DNA of 57,506 bases from Trichocoleus desertorum ATA4-8-CV12 (GCA_019358975.1 JAHHIL010000032.1:1-57506); one strand, 5' to 3'. Numbered from the stretch's first letter, positions 32,976-41,929 are shown. Notes: generated by a model not told the origin, from the sequence alone. Numbers and translations: made by a program.

Positions 32976-33665
32976 ATGTTTTTTCATAAAAAAGAACCCA
33001 TCCATACCGTTCAAGTTAGTGAGCCCAATCCTCGTTTTGCTCAGTTGATGCTTGAACAGTTTGGTGGAGCCACCGGAGAGCTCTCAGCCGCCTTACAGTA
33101 TTGGGTGCAGTCTTTCCATGTGGAGAATGCAGGAATTCGAGACATGCTGCAAGACATCGCGATCGAGGAGTTTAGCCACCTAGAAATGGTAGGCAAACTG
33201 ATTGAAGTTCATACAAAAGATGTGGATCAAACAGAAGCTTACAAGAGTACACTCTTTGCGGTGCGTGGTAAGGGACCTCATTTTCTAGATAGCCAAGGAA
33301 ATAACTGGACTGCTAGCTACTTGAATGAAGGCGGAGATGTGGTGCGCGACTTGAGAGCCAATATTGCCGCAGAAGCGGGTGCTCGTCAAACCTACGAAGA
33401 GTTAATCAAGTTATGTACCGATGAAGGAACCAAGAAAACCCTCGTTCATCTGTTGACGCGCGAGATTTCACACACTCAGATGTTTATGAAAGCGCTAGAT
33501 TCTATGGGCAAACTCACTGACCCAATGTTCGGTAACATCCAGCCAGATGAGACGGTAGCGCTCTACTTCAATTTATCGACAGATGGGGATAAGCCAGACG
33601 AACGCGGTCCCTGGAACTCTGAACCCACGTTCCAGTATGTGGCTGACCCACTAAATTCTAAATAA
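32976..33665 (+). CDS. Manganese catalase
   Basis: A 229-aa non-heme catalase that disproportionates H2O2 at a di-manganese site in a four-helix bundle. The ligand pattern is visible: E in GGATGELSAALQYW (about 35), E-x2-H in DIAIEEFSHLEMVGKL (about 66-73), E in NIAAEAGARQTYEEL (about 130), and E-x2-H in LLTREISHTQMFMKAL (about 160). The shorter length (family about 220-300) and C-terminal WNSEPTFQYVADPL fit cyanobacterial forms. It stands alone behind a long AT-rich leader. Confidence 0.92.
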   Translation: MFFHKKEPIHTVQVSEPNPRFAQLMLEQFGGATGELSAALQYWVQSFHVENAGIRDMLQDIAIEEFSHLEMVGKLIEVHTKDVDQTEAYKSTLFAVRGKGPHFLDSQGNNWTASYLNEGGDVVRDLRANIAAEAGARQTYEELIKLCTDEGTKKTLVHLLTREISHTQMFMKALDSMGKLTDPMFGNIQPDETVALYFNLSTDGDKPDERGPWNSEPTFQYVADPLNSK

Positions 33666-33926
33666 GTTCAGAAGAGTAGTTCTAGGGCGATCGCCCCCAT
33701 CTCAGTACCTCATCTCAGCAATAGTGAGTGAGCTTTAATAGGTCGCCTTAACCTTTTGACTGCTAAAGAGTTTAATGGTCAGAGGTTAGGCGATCGCAAT
33801 TTGAGCTCAAAACCCCTGTATCAAAGCCTCTGGAATCGGAGGCGGTCACATCGTGGTACGTTCTACCCAAACCCACAGAGCTTCAGCGGTCACAAGTAAA
33901 TCTTAGTTCTCCTCACTCATCTGCAC

Positions 33927-34976
33927 TCAACTCAGCTCTCTAGCCAGGGGTAAAGTCTTCACTGACTTGGGCTTTTTTCGGACTTTTGTCATCATTTGGC
34001 CGATTTGCGTTAAGTCTACGTTACCGCCACTAATAATCACCCCGATGCGAGCATTGGTTAGCGCCACGACTCCTTCTAACAGAGCCGCTGCTGCTAAAGC
34101 TCCCGTGGGTTCTACCACAATTTTGAGACGTTCCCAGAGCCAGAACATGGTTCGCAAAATTGCGGGTTCTGAAACCGTCACCATGTCATGGACGTAGTGC
34201 AAGACTAAAGGAAAAGTAATCTGACCCAAAGCAGGGGTTCTAGCTCCATCAGCCACTGTGTCAGGGTTGTGAACCGTTTGCAAAGTCCGGGTATAAAAAG
34301 AGCGGGTGGCATCATCGGCGCGGGCGGGTTCTACGCCAATCACTTGACATTGAGGAGAAAGAGCCTGAGCCGCGATCGCGCAACCAGACAGCAAGCCTCC
34401 ACCTCCACAACAAACGAGAAGGAGATCTAATTGTCCCACCTCCTCAATCAATTCCTTGGCTGTAGTGCCCTGACCTGCCACAACATGCGGATGATCGAAT
34501 GGTGGAATTAGGGTGAGACCGCGATCGCGAACTAAACTTTGGCTCAACTCTTCGCGTGAGGTGGTTTGGCGGTTGTAAAGGATTACTTCTGCTCCATACT
34601 CTCGCGTGGCTGCTTGCTTCACCGCTGGGGCATCCTCTGGCATGACGATCGTGGTAGGAATCTCTAGGATTTTTCCCGCTAGGGCGATCGCTTGAGCATG
34701 GTTCCCAGAGGAATAAGCCAAAACACCTTGTTTTCGTTGAGCCTCACCCAGCTGAGCCAGAGCATTATAGGCTCCCCGAAACTTGAACGAGCCTGTGCGC
34801 TGAAAGTTCTCGCACTTAAAGAAAACTTGGCTCTGAGTGCGTTGGTTCACAGTTTGCGAAGTCATGACAGGCGATCGCGTTGCTTGCCCCATTAGCCTTT
34901 GGGCCGCGCTAGCAATGTCGTCATAGGTGACTAACAAAGGCCCAGGCGAAGTGAGTGGAGGGTTAGGGATTACCAT
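33927..34976 (-). CDS. PLP-dependent threonine/serine dehydratase-family enzyme
   Basis: A 349-aa fold-type II PLP enzyme. The Schiff-base lysine is in TGSFKFRGAYNALAQL (about 63), the PLP phosphate-binding SSGNHAQAIALA and the GGGGLLSGCAIAAQ loop follow, and the C-terminal part is IGVIISGGNVDL. No regulatory ACT domain is present, unlike biosynthetic IlvA, so it may be a catabolic dehydratase, threo-3-hydroxyaspartate ammonia-lyase or serine racemase. I cannot tell these apart by eye. It is transcribed alone, away from the Mn-catalase. Confidence 0.88.
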   Translation of the reverse strand: MVIPNPPLTSPGPLLVTYDDIASAAQRLMGQATRSPVMTSQTVNQRTQSQVFFKCENFQRTGSFKFRGAYNALAQLGEAQRKQGVLAYSSGNHAQAIALAGKILEIPTTIVMPEDAPAVKQAATREYGAEVILYNRQTTSREELSQSLVRDRGLTLIPPFDHPHVVAGQGTTAKELIEEVGQLDLLLVCCGGGGLLSGCAIAAQALSPQCQVIGVEPARADDATRSFYTRTLQTVHNPDTVADGARTPALGQITFPLVLHYVHDMVTVSEPAILRTMFWLWERLKIVVEPTGALAAAALLEGVVALTNARIGVIISGGNVDLTQIGQMMTKVRKKPKSVKTLPLARELS

Positions 34977-35270
34977 CGGTTTTAAGTCAGTTATGCCAGG
35001 ATCTATGCCCGGATCGCAGCAGCTCCTATACCAGTTAAATCAAGGCCAGTCGAATCAAGGTTGCCTGCCAGCGGTCATCCCTCAGGCTTAACTGGGCAGA
35101 TCAAGAGGGGTGGCTTCACTGCATGGGGTGTCTGACCTCTATCCTGGCATTCATAAGGTTGCGTTAAGATCATCACAAGTAGATGTGATTTGTCCTCAAT
35201 ACCTAGATAGATCCACTGAAGGCTAGTTGATGGGTATGCTAAAGCTAGGTTCTGGCTTTGAGGGAGCAGG

Positions 35271-35492
35271 ATGCCCAAACTTGTGCAAGGATTGATACAT
35301 GGAGCGATCGCTTTAGGGTTCGTGGGATTGATGGTTGGGTGTGCAACGCAGAGTGAACCGCCACAAGCAACGACACTTGGCCTGCCTCCAGTGAATAAAG
35401 CCAAGAATGCCGCTCAAGATGCTCAACAAAAAGCGCTACAGCGAGAGCAAATAAATCCAGAGGAGCCACAAGCGCAGCAATCAGGTCAGTAA
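35271..35492 (+). CDS. Small putative lipoprotein
   Basis: The 73-aa product has an N-terminal hydrophobic segment IHGAIALGFVGLMVGC ending in a lipobox-like MVGC, then a short mature part rich in Ala, Gln and Pro. GGGAGCAGG lies immediately upstream of the ATG. No family is recognised. It should be exported and lipid-anchored if the signal works. Confidence 0.6.
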   Translation: MPKLVQGLIHGAIALGFVGLMVGCATQSEPPQATTLGLPPVNKAKNAAQDAQQKALQREQINPEEPQAQQSGQ

Positions 35493-35712
35493 GCGACTCG
35501 CAATGCATTTAGTAAAAAGCCATTGCGGGTAAAGTTGCTGTGGTTATCTGTTCTGCTGAGCCCAGCGTGTTGCTAGTGACATCAGCTCTATATCTCCGAC
35601 TATGCCTGCGATAGAGCCTACTAGAGGTTGAACATGTCTCACTCGAAGGAGGATAAGCTACTTACCTTCGAGTTAAATCTAAAAATAGCTTCTATTACCT
35701 CATCTTGTGTGT

Positions 35713-36033
35713 ATGTTCCCTGTGTCTGCATCTGAAGATCCGCTAGTCCCTAGTCCCCGTCCATTCATTTCCCCCGCCTACAGGCAAGCCCTAGAACCCT
35801 ATACAGAACCGGAGCTATTAGAGCTGTGCGATCACAAGCCCCCCATTACGCAACTCGCGATCGCCACTCCTACCGCTACTTTGGTATCTAAGCCCAATCG
35901 CATGGAGGTAGCCTTGGCTTGGTTAGTAGTAGGTGTTTGTATGCTAGGAGTCACTTCCACGTGGAACTTGGCTTTTACAACCCCCTCTGCCACTCAGACA
36001 AATCAAGTTCCATTAGAGCGATCGGGCAGCTAA
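35713..36033 (+). CDS. Hypothetical single-membrane-span protein
   Basis: The product (106 aa from ATG 35713; GTG two codons earlier is also open) has a polar N-terminal half with FISPAYRQALEPYTEPELLELC and one C-terminal hydrophobic helix VALAWLVVGVCMLGVTSTWNLAF. It could be a small anchored protein. No family is recognised. It precedes the coiled-coil gene by 34 bp on the same strand, so the two may be co-expressed. Confidence 0.5.
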   Translation: MFPVSASEDPLVPSPRPFISPAYRQALEPYTEPELLELCDHKPPITQLAIATPTATLVSKPNRMEVALAWLVVGVCMLGVTSTWNLAFTTPSATQTNQVPLERSGS

Positions 36034-36067
36034 GCGATCGACTAAGGCTATTTAAGAGGCAGCTTCC

Positions 36068-36451
36068 ATGAATCGTCGTTGGCTGAGAATTCTTGGGGTT
36101 ACCAGTTTAGTGATTATGGGCTTGGTGCTGTTACCTGGTCGCTTGGCAGCTCAATCTACAGCCTACTTAGAATCTCGCCTGTCGCGATTGGAGTCGGACA
36201 ACTATCAGTTACGGGCTGAGCTGAGTCGTCTGGAATCTCAAATTTATAACCTGAGTCGCTCAGGAGCACGTTTACCAGAGCCTAGTCGTCCTGCCGCGCC
36301 TACCGTTACACCCCCCAGAGCCACTCCTGCTAATACCCCTATTGTGGACCGACTCGCAACCTTACTCATTGAGCTAAAAGAGCGAGTGACGAATATAGAA
36401 GCTCGCATGACTCGTCTGGAAAAAGCTAACGCCTCGCAACGATCGCCCTAA
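36068..36451 (+). CDS. Exported coiled-coil protein
   Basis: A 127-aa product with a signal peptide (LGVTSLVIMGLVLLPGRLAAQS, cut near AAQ). Residues about 35-75 form a leucine/arginine coiled coil (RLSRLESDNYQLRAELSRLE), then a Pro-rich linker and a second amphipathic helix (LIELKERVTNIEARMTRLEK). The architecture suggests a periplasmic or envelope-associated adapter, but no family is recognised. It stands 84 bp before the DUF4230 gene. Confidence 0.7.
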   Translation: MNRRWLRILGVTSLVIMGLVLLPGRLAAQSTAYLESRLSRLESDNYQLRAELSRLESQIYNLSRSGARLPEPSRPAAPTVTPPRATPANTPIVDRLATLLIELKERVTNIEARMTRLEKANASQRSP

Positions 36452-36535
36452 CCATTGCCTGAGTTTGCTAATTCTAATCTCAGCAGCCACCATTGCCGCC
36501 TAAGATCGAGTTAGGCAAAACTAGAACCCCCGATC

Positions 36536-37246
36536 ATGAGCGACGCGCATTCTCAGCAACCGCAAACTTACAAAGGTGGGCCTCTATATCACCTAGTTTG
36601 GATGTCAACGGGCGCGATCGCTCTCACAGCTCTAATCATGGGATTGGGAGTTTGGCGCTCTGGTCAGAAATTTTGGTCAGATTTTCAAGCTCTATGGCGT
36701 CCTGCGGAAACTGCCCCTCAAGTGGACGTGAGGTCGGTAACATTGAGACAAATTCAGGGGGTTAGTGAGCTGAGTACTACGGTTTTCGCGATGGAGGCGA
36801 TCGTCCCTACCCGTCAAGACCGTGAGTTGGCAGGGTTTGTGGTTGGTACTACTAAGCTGCTGTACATTGCTTATGGTGAAGTACAAGCAGGCGTTGATTT
36901 AGAGCAATTACAACCCCAAGATGTTGTGGTAAAGGGTGAGATGATCCAAATTCGTCTGCCACCCCCACGTATCCTAGATGCCAAGATTGACGTGACGCGA
37001 TCGCAAGTGTACGACTACGATCGCGGTCTTTTAGGATTAGGGCCAGATGTTGCGCCTGACTTGCAAACCTCAGCCGAGCGACAAGCCCTAGAAAAGATTG
37101 TGGCGACAGCTTGCCGAGAGGGAGTCCTACAAAAAGCGAATGAGCGGGCACAGCAAGTAGTTAGTCAGCTCCTGAGCACTACTGGATACCCACAAGTTGT
37201 GATTACGACTCAGCCCCCCCTAGCAGAAACTTGCCCTGTAACCTAA
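36536..37246 (+). CDS. DUF4230-family membrane-anchored protein
   Basis: A 236-aa protein with one N-terminal membrane helix (LVWMSTGAIALTALIMGLGVW, about 21-41). The rest is an extracytoplasmic DUF4230-like domain: the characteristic LRQIQGVSELSTTVFAMEAIV, LLYIAYGEVQAGVDL, IQIRLPPPRILDAKID and the C-terminal helix ANERAQQVVSQLL. Function is unknown; members are common in cyanobacteria and Firmicutes. The preceding coiled-coil gene and this one face the same way. Confidence 0.85.
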   Translation: MSDAHSQQPQTYKGGPLYHLVWMSTGAIALTALIMGLGVWRSGQKFWSDFQALWRPAETAPQVDVRSVTLRQIQGVSELSTTVFAMEAIVPTRQDRELAGFVVGTTKLLYIAYGEVQAGVDLEQLQPQDVVVKGEMIQIRLPPPRILDAKIDVTRSQVYDYDRGLLGLGPDVAPDLQTSAERQALEKIVATACREGVLQKANERAQQVVSQLLSTTGYPQVVITTQPPLAETCPVT

Positions 37247-37329
37247 AATGCGACGGGCACCACTTCACTCTAAAATCATCAGCAGGAAAGCTTTTGCCCG
37301 GTGCAGCCATCTGGGAAGGAACCAATAAC

Positions 37330-37776
37330 ATGCCAGAATTTTTCAGCCCCAAACTCGATCCAACCGAGCAAAGTTGGCGGCAACAGCTAGAACTTTTTGT
37401 TGAGTCTCACCAGCAGGAGTTGGCCGCCTTGACTTGGGGAATCTCTCTGAATCCAGCAGCTGAACGAGGAATTCTGGGGGTTGATTTTCAACCATCTCCC
37501 CATTTGGTATTTTGCTCCGTGGAAGCGATCGCCGAACTGAACCGCAAAGTAGGCAACCACATTCAAGAAATTCTAGGGATTATTGATGCTCACCAGCCCG
37601 AAGAAGAAGTCTTGATGCTAGGTCTGGGTAAGGGTAAAGGTTTCGAGTTTAAGCTGATCCAGTTCAAGCCAGAGCCCGCACCACCCCAATGCTACGAACA
37701 AAGCACTACCAGCGGTGAAGCATCACTACAACAGCTAGAACAACAGCTCAACCAGTACTTGAGCCAATGGAGTTGA
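37330..37776 (+). CDS. Conserved cyanobacterial protein, possibly CcmS-like carboxysome chaperone
   Basis: The start chosen is ATG 37330, giving 148 aa. The core shows QELAALTWGISLNP, LGVDFQPSPHLVFCS, AELNRKVGNHIQEILGIID, EEEVLMLGLGKGKGFEFKLI and QFKPEPAPPQCYEQ. From memory this order matches proteins annotated as CcmS, an assembly chaperone that helps pack beta-carboxysome shell protein CcmK. The match is by recollection only. It has no membrane segment. It is separate from ccmP (2469). If the assignment is wrong the protein remains a conserved soluble cyanobacterial protein. Confidence 0.55.
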   Translation: MPEFFSPKLDPTEQSWRQQLELFVESHQQELAALTWGISLNPAAERGILGVDFQPSPHLVFCSVEAIAELNRKVGNHIQEILGIIDAHQPEEEVLMLGLGKGKGFEFKLIQFKPEPAPPQCYEQSTTSGEASLQQLEQQLNQYLSQWS

Positions 37777-37861
37777 TCTTATTAGCAACTAAATCTTGTA
37801 GGCGCGATCGCCTCTAGCCCGAAGATCCTGCGGTAACGCTCTCTGGAAAGAAGCTTAACAG

Positions 37862-38221
37862 CTAGCTCGCAAGACGCAATTCTGGTTGGTACTCTGCTAA
37901 AGCTAAAGATCGCGACCTTTCTGAAAGCTGAGTCAGACAAACCTGATTCTGTTCATCAATCAAATCTTCCTTCTGCAACAGTTCCAGGATCGTTTGACAC
38001 AATAAATTTTCTACCTGCTTGGCCCGACCTGTTAACCAGTGATGAGTACTCGCATCTTCAGGGAACTGCTGGATACAATCACTCGTGTATTGCCGAAAAG
38101 CTCTAACCTCTTGCACCAGACGGACTAAATAGCTGGGGCACTCGCAAGCCAGCACATCCGCCGCCTCACAAATTGCATATAAGTCTTCGTCAGACAGCTC
38201 TGTAGAGATTCTAATTTTCAT
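37862..38221 (-). CDS. Conserved hypothetical protein, 119 aa
   Basis: The preferred start is the ATG at 38219-38221 (MKIRISTELSDEDLYAICEA). A longer start at 38302 would add SLIHQSLIHQT, which derives from a 15-bp DNA repeat and is unlikely. The protein has a Cys-rich start of the core (ADVLACECPSYLVRLVQEVR), followed by HHWLTGRAKQVENLLCQTILELL and a helical C-terminus. I recall similar small cyanobacterial proteins without function. It lies between the CcmS-like gene (convergent) and small-protein copy B. Confidence 0.65.
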   Translation of the reverse strand: MKIRISTELSDEDLYAICEAADVLACECPSYLVRLVQEVRAFRQYTSDCIQQFPEDASTHHWLTGRAKQVENLLCQTILELLQKEDLIDEQNQVCLTQLSERSRSLALAEYQPELRLAS

Positions 38222-38262
38222 AGTCTGGTGGATCAGGCTTTGGTGGATCAGGCTTTGGTGGG
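38222..38262 (+). repeat. 15-bp tandem repeat, two and a half units
   Basis: GTGGATCAGGCTTTG occurs twice in a row from about 38228, followed by a partial GTGGGTCAGG. It lies immediately upstream of the minus-strand start at 38221 and creates a false N-terminal extension with repeated LIHQS residues. Confidence 0.75.
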
Positions 38263-38325
38263 TCAGGTAGCGGGGATTGTGTTGCCAGGTAGAGGCATTC
38301 AAGCAACTCCAGCCAAAAGCTCAGC

Positions 38326-38628
38326 TCAGCAAGCTACTAATCTAGAGGCAGCAGATCTTGTCTGGTTAGCAGGCTTTTCTTCAAGCTGGGTTAGCGATCG
38401 CAAGCTCACCCAAACCGCATATCCTAAGGCTGATGCTGTAACAATGACCGGAACGCCTTCTTCCACTAGTTCACATGCTCTCTGATAAGCAGACAACCGA
38501 GCACTTAAGCTGAAGTCATGAGCGAGTCCATAGAGATCGCCCTGATGGCGCATCCCCTGTCTCACAGAGGCATTGAGATAAAAATTGAAGCGATGGACTA
38601 GCTCTTCGTTTACAACAATGGGCAACAT
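38326..38628 (-). CDS. Small conserved protein, family of unknown function (copy B)
   Basis: A 100-aa paralogue of the 93-aa protein at 5853-6134. It begins MLPIVVNEELVHRFNF and shares the RxGM, LYxL, RLSAYQRACELVEEG-like and YAVWVSLRSL elements. The middle segment CITCMRS of copy A is replaced by VTASALG, so the cysteines are not conserved. The C-terminal ten residues diverge. No signal peptide. The conserved WVSLR-x-L end is the best marker of the family, which I cannot name. Confidence 0.65.
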   Translation of the reverse strand: MLPIVVNEELVHRFNFYLNASVRQGMRHQGDLYGLAHDFSLSARLSAYQRACELVEEGVPVIVTASALGYAVWVSLRSLTQLEEKPANQTRSAASRLVAC

Positions 38629-39537
38629 GGCGACAGCGGTAACGATATCAAGAACTTGGCAAGAGTAGTGGTACTGAGGTGTTTCCTACATATTGTTAAC
38701 GAATGTAACATGTTCTCACAAAACTTATCCTCTGTCTTTGGCGAGATCGTTGTCTCTCTCCTCAGATTCAGCCACTTGGCTGAGACTAAAGCTTGGCACT
38801 CTGAAGCTTTGTGAGGCCACTGACCTTCAAGGCAAAGGGTTACAGGCTGAACAGGTAATCTTCTAGAGCAAACACTAAGCCTAAAGATATTAATTTGGTC
38901 TCTAGCTAAAAAAGCCGCTAGACTACAGCATAAATCGCCTTTGCTCCAAAAGCTTAAGAAATTTTTTAGATTCTTAGAACTATTGCTAAATAGTTCAGAA
39001 TCAGGTTTAAAGCTCTGATTTTTAGCGAATTGTTCAGTTTTCGCTCGAAATACACTAAAATCTAGCTTCAGATTCGGTTTAAGCGTGATTAATTATTCCA
39101 TCGGCTTCACCAACGGTTAATGCGTTACGGTTGTACCTAAGCAACCCTAAGAAATTTTGTTCACTTGCTAGTGGCTAAGTTAGTGTCTAGCTATTTCACC
39201 AGTTCGCACTCATTAGAGGTTGTGTTTCAAGGATGCAACATTTAAGGTAAGTAGAGTTTAGAAAACATTAAAGACAATTACGGTCAGTGGTGTTTTGTCT
39301 CAAAAATTTCGGTTTTTTTACGAATTTCTTGTAAAATCAAGAACTAAGAAATCTTGTATGCGGTTGATTCATGCTTTATCGAGAAAATCTAGAGCGTTCA
39401 ACCTAACCCAGTTCAACCTGACCCAGTAGCTACGAGCCAGTTCGCTACATCGAAGCGCCAGATTGCCGCTTCAGAAATGCCTCGTCCAAGCTTTGTTAGG
39501 AATGCCAGGTGCACTCGTTTCGTCCCTGAGGCAGGAT
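38629..39537. other. Long AT-rich gap without a recognised gene
   Basis: About 0.9 kb with no convincing ORF on either strand. Much of it (38880-39360) is AT-rich. Short repeats are visible, such as CAACCTAACCCAGTT / CAACCTGACCCAGTA near 39400-39430. This is the longest gap in the window and may hold a small RNA or a long leader for the response regulator, but I see no specific motif. Confidence 0.4.
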
Positions 39538-39969
39538 ATGGATTTGAAATGTTTCCTGGAAACCGATCAGCCAAGTTGGGTCGAGCAACCTTTGGTCTTG
39601 GCTGTGGATGACGATGAGGACAATTTATTACTGATTACCCAAGTACTGAGCTTGTCCAACTATTCGTTCATTACGGCAACGAATGGCTTGATGGCTTTAA
39701 GCATGGCTGAAGAGCGGTTGCCAGACTTAATTCTGCTAGATGTGATGTTACCTGATCTCGATGGTGCAGAACTCGTGCGGTGCTTAAGACAGAACCCGCA
39801 AACTGTGAAGATTCCTGTCATTGCAGTCACGGCAATGGCGAGAACGGAAGACCGAGATCGCCTTCTAGCAGCAGGGTGCAATGCCTACATTAGCAAACCT
39901 TACATGGTCGATGACCTAGAAGAGCTTATTCGTCACTATCTCTATTCTCCTCCGCCCCCTGCTTTTTAG
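39538..39969 (+). CDS. Response regulator receiver protein (CheY-like)
   Basis: From ATG 39538 (with GAGGCAGG just upstream) the product has 143 aa. It is a stand-alone receiver: VLAVDDDEDNLLLITQVL with the acidic pocket (about 20-37), phospho-acceptor Asp in LILLDVMLPDLDG (about 67), VIAVTAMA with the Thr switch and Lys in YISKPYMVDD. No output domain is seen. It may act in a phosphorelay with one of the hybrid-type kinases, none of which is adjacent. Longer open starts at 39463 and 39502 exist but are less supported. Its 3' end overlaps the convergent DUF2294 gene by 44 bp. Confidence 0.88.
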   Translation: MDLKCFLETDQPSWVEQPLVLAVDDDEDNLLLITQVLSLSNYSFITATNGLMALSMAEERLPDLILLDVMLPDLDGAELVRCLRQNPQTVKIPVIAVTAMARTEDRDRLLAAGCNAYISKPYMVDDLEELIRHYLYSPPPPAF

Positions 39970-40369
39970 CTTTGGGGATGGAAGCTGGGTCACGGACAGT
40001 GGGAATTGCTTTCAAAACAACGATCGTGCCTGTACGTCCAGTGTCAATTTTGCCATCGCTGAGGAGATCTAACACCTCTATCCCTAGAACTTCCTGAATC
40101 AATTCCCTCAACTGCGGCTCAATCGCTTTAGCTAGATCTGCACGAACTTGTTTGGCGAGTTCTTCTTGACCACTGCTCGCCAACAACTGTTCTGGAGGGG
40201 TAATGGAGTCTTCTAGAACGATCGCTAACTTTTCATCAAAGAGCTGGCACATCACTTTACTAGGTTGATGCCCAAGTTGCTCGCGATAAAGCGCCTGAAT
40301 CCGCTGCGAGAGAGTACGTTCTAGTTGCCCACGGGTAGGGGTAGCTGACATAGACGAAAGGGTGACCAA
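39926..40369 (-). CDS. DUF2294-family protein
   Basis: A 147-aa protein matching the DUF2294 pattern as I remember it: an N-terminal helix RTLSQRIQALYREQLGHQPS, then CQLFDEKLAIVLEDSITPPEQLL, EELAKQVRADLAKAIEPQLRELI, and a C-terminal EVLDLLSDGKIDTGRTGTIVVL. The function of this family is not established. The final 14 codons overlap the receiver gene on the other strand (39926-39969). A further in-frame ATG lies at MSATPTRG (codon 7). Confidence 0.8.
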   Translation of the reverse strand: MVTLSSMSATPTRGQLERTLSQRIQALYREQLGHQPSKVMCQLFDEKLAIVLEDSITPPEQLLASSGQEELAKQVRADLAKAIEPQLRELIQEVLGIEVLDLLSDGKIDTGRTGTIVVLKAIPTVRDPASIPKAKKQGAEENRDSDE

Positions 40370-40742
40370 AAGATAACAGGTTTGAAATCTAGCAATGTAA
40401 AGCTGTGCAAACCTTATTGGAGCTTTATTAGGAATTATTTCTGTTCATTAATCTACCACATGAGTGTTTTTACTTTTCTTATTTCCCACAAAATTTACCT
40501 ACTTAGATAGTTGTTTTTTATTTAATACCTCCTACGAATCAACGGTACGGTTTTTGGCGGGAAGACCTGCACAGAGGTTTGATCTGAGAGCGATCAAGTT
40601 GCCGCTTATCAAGGATCGTTTTGAGTTAGCGAGGGTGTCTGCGGAATCAGAGCGATCGCAACTGTTGAAGTAAACAAGGGCACTTTGTTAGGTAAGAAGT
40701 GACCCGCTTCTACTTAAGAACTCAAAATTCAGAGCAACTCTA
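40370..40742. other. Intergenic region upstream of the prohibitin gene
   Basis: About 370 bp. The part 40370-40540 is AT-rich and should hold the DUF2294 promoter. A 69-codon open frame at 40464-40673 has no start context and unlikely composition, so it is not called. Confidence 0.4.
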
Positions 40743-41606
40743 ATGACTGGAAAGTCAACTCGATCGGCATTACCCAACCCACGCGGAATGCAATCCCTGC
40801 CATCTGCTAGTACGGCTCTCTATATTGCTGGGGGAGTGACCCTTCTCCTAGGAGCAATGCTTTTCCGCCCCTTTGTCATCGTCAACGCCGGGGAACGGGG
40901 CGTAGTGATGCACTTTGGCAAAGTCCAAAATCAAGTGCTGGATGAAGGCATCCACGCAGTGATGCCAGTTTTGACCTCGGTGAAGAAAATGAGTGTCCGA
41001 GTGCATAAAGACGACATTAACGCCCGCGCTGCATCCAAAGACCTACAGGATGTCACCACCGAAGTAGCCATCAACTGGCATATTGATCCGGCGCAAGTTA
41101 ATACGGTGTATCAACGGGTTGGCAACAAAGAGCAAATTGTCAGCGGTATTATTACGCCTGCGGTTTCTGAAGTAGTGAAAGCCGCGACTGCCAAAAAGAA
41201 TGTAGAAGAAATTCTCACCAAGCGCACCGAGCTGAAAGGCGAAATCGATGACCAGTTAAAGAAACGGTTGGCCTCTTACGGGCTGTTGGTAGATGATGTC
41301 TCACTGGTCAACTTTGGGTTCTCACCAGAGTTCAACAAAGCGATCGAAGCGAAGCAAATTGCTGAACAAGAGGCAAAACAAGCAGAATTTACGGCCCTAC
41401 GAGCCAAGCAAGATGCAGAAGCGGCTGTGAACCGAGCGAAAGGTCAAGCCGAAGCTCAAAGATTGCAGCGACTCACGCTCACGCCAGAGCTATTGCAACA
41501 GCAGGCGATCGAGAAATGGGATGGTCGTTTCCCAACAGTGATGGGTGGCAACGGCACTCTACCGTTAGTCAATATCGATCCTGCGACCTTAAATCAGCGT
41601 CGTTAA
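40743..41606 (+). CDS. Prohibitin (SPFH/band-7) membrane protein
   Basis: A 287-aa protein with one N-terminal membrane anchor (ALYIAGGVTLLLGAMLFRPF, about 25-44). The SPFH domain follows: NAGERGVVMHFGKVQNQVLDEGIHAV, VRVHKDDINARAASKDLQDV, EVAINWHIDPAQV, GIITPAVSEVVKAATAKKNVEEILTKR. The C-terminal coiled coil (EAKQIAEQEAKQAEFTALR) supports oligomer rings. Prohibitins form large membrane scaffolds and chaperones for membrane protein quality control. It is close to full family length (about 270-290) and transcribed alone. Confidence 0.93.
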   Translation: MTGKSTRSALPNPRGMQSLPSASTALYIAGGVTLLLGAMLFRPFVIVNAGERGVVMHFGKVQNQVLDEGIHAVMPVLTSVKKMSVRVHKDDINARAASKDLQDVTTEVAINWHIDPAQVNTVYQRVGNKEQIVSGIITPAVSEVVKAATAKKNVEEILTKRTELKGEIDDQLKKRLASYGLLVDDVSLVNFGFSPEFNKAIEAKQIAEQEAKQAEFTALRAKQDAEAAVNRAKGQAEAQRLQRLTLTPELLQQQAIEKWDGRFPTVMGGNGTLPLVNIDPATLNQRR

Positions 41607-41929
41607 AACGTAGCCCGAGTTAGACACCCAACTTAGGCGCAGCTGTAACGCCCGAACTCACAGACAGGGCAGATGATGCGATCGCTCCCAACATCCAATC
41701 TGATTGAAGACTGCTTAAACCTGCCCAAACAAAAAGGTAGCGATCGCAACCAAAGCAGACTGACTGAAAGCTGAGAGCTTAAGAACTTGTTAAAAGTCAG
41801 GGAAAGTCTAAATTTCTAGGGCTACCTTGGTTTTCAAGATACCTCCTAACTGGGTTTTACAGCTCCACCTCTTGTAGCGGAATGCACCGGGGTGGAGCTT
41901 CTGTGTTGTATAGGGGTTAAAGAAGTGGC
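41607..41929. other. Intergenic region with a 9-bp hairpin
   Basis: About 320 bp between convergent genes. AGCTCCACC (41861-41869) pairs with GGTGGAGCT (41891-41899), loop about 21 nt, which may be a terminator for one of the flanking genes although no T-run follows. The rest has scattered GCGATCGC-like sites and no ORF. Confidence 0.4.

Noticed and set aside
40464-40673. 69-aa plus-strand ORF upstream of prohibitin
   Set aside because: No start context and low-complexity Phe/Leu start; looks like AT-rich leader DNA.
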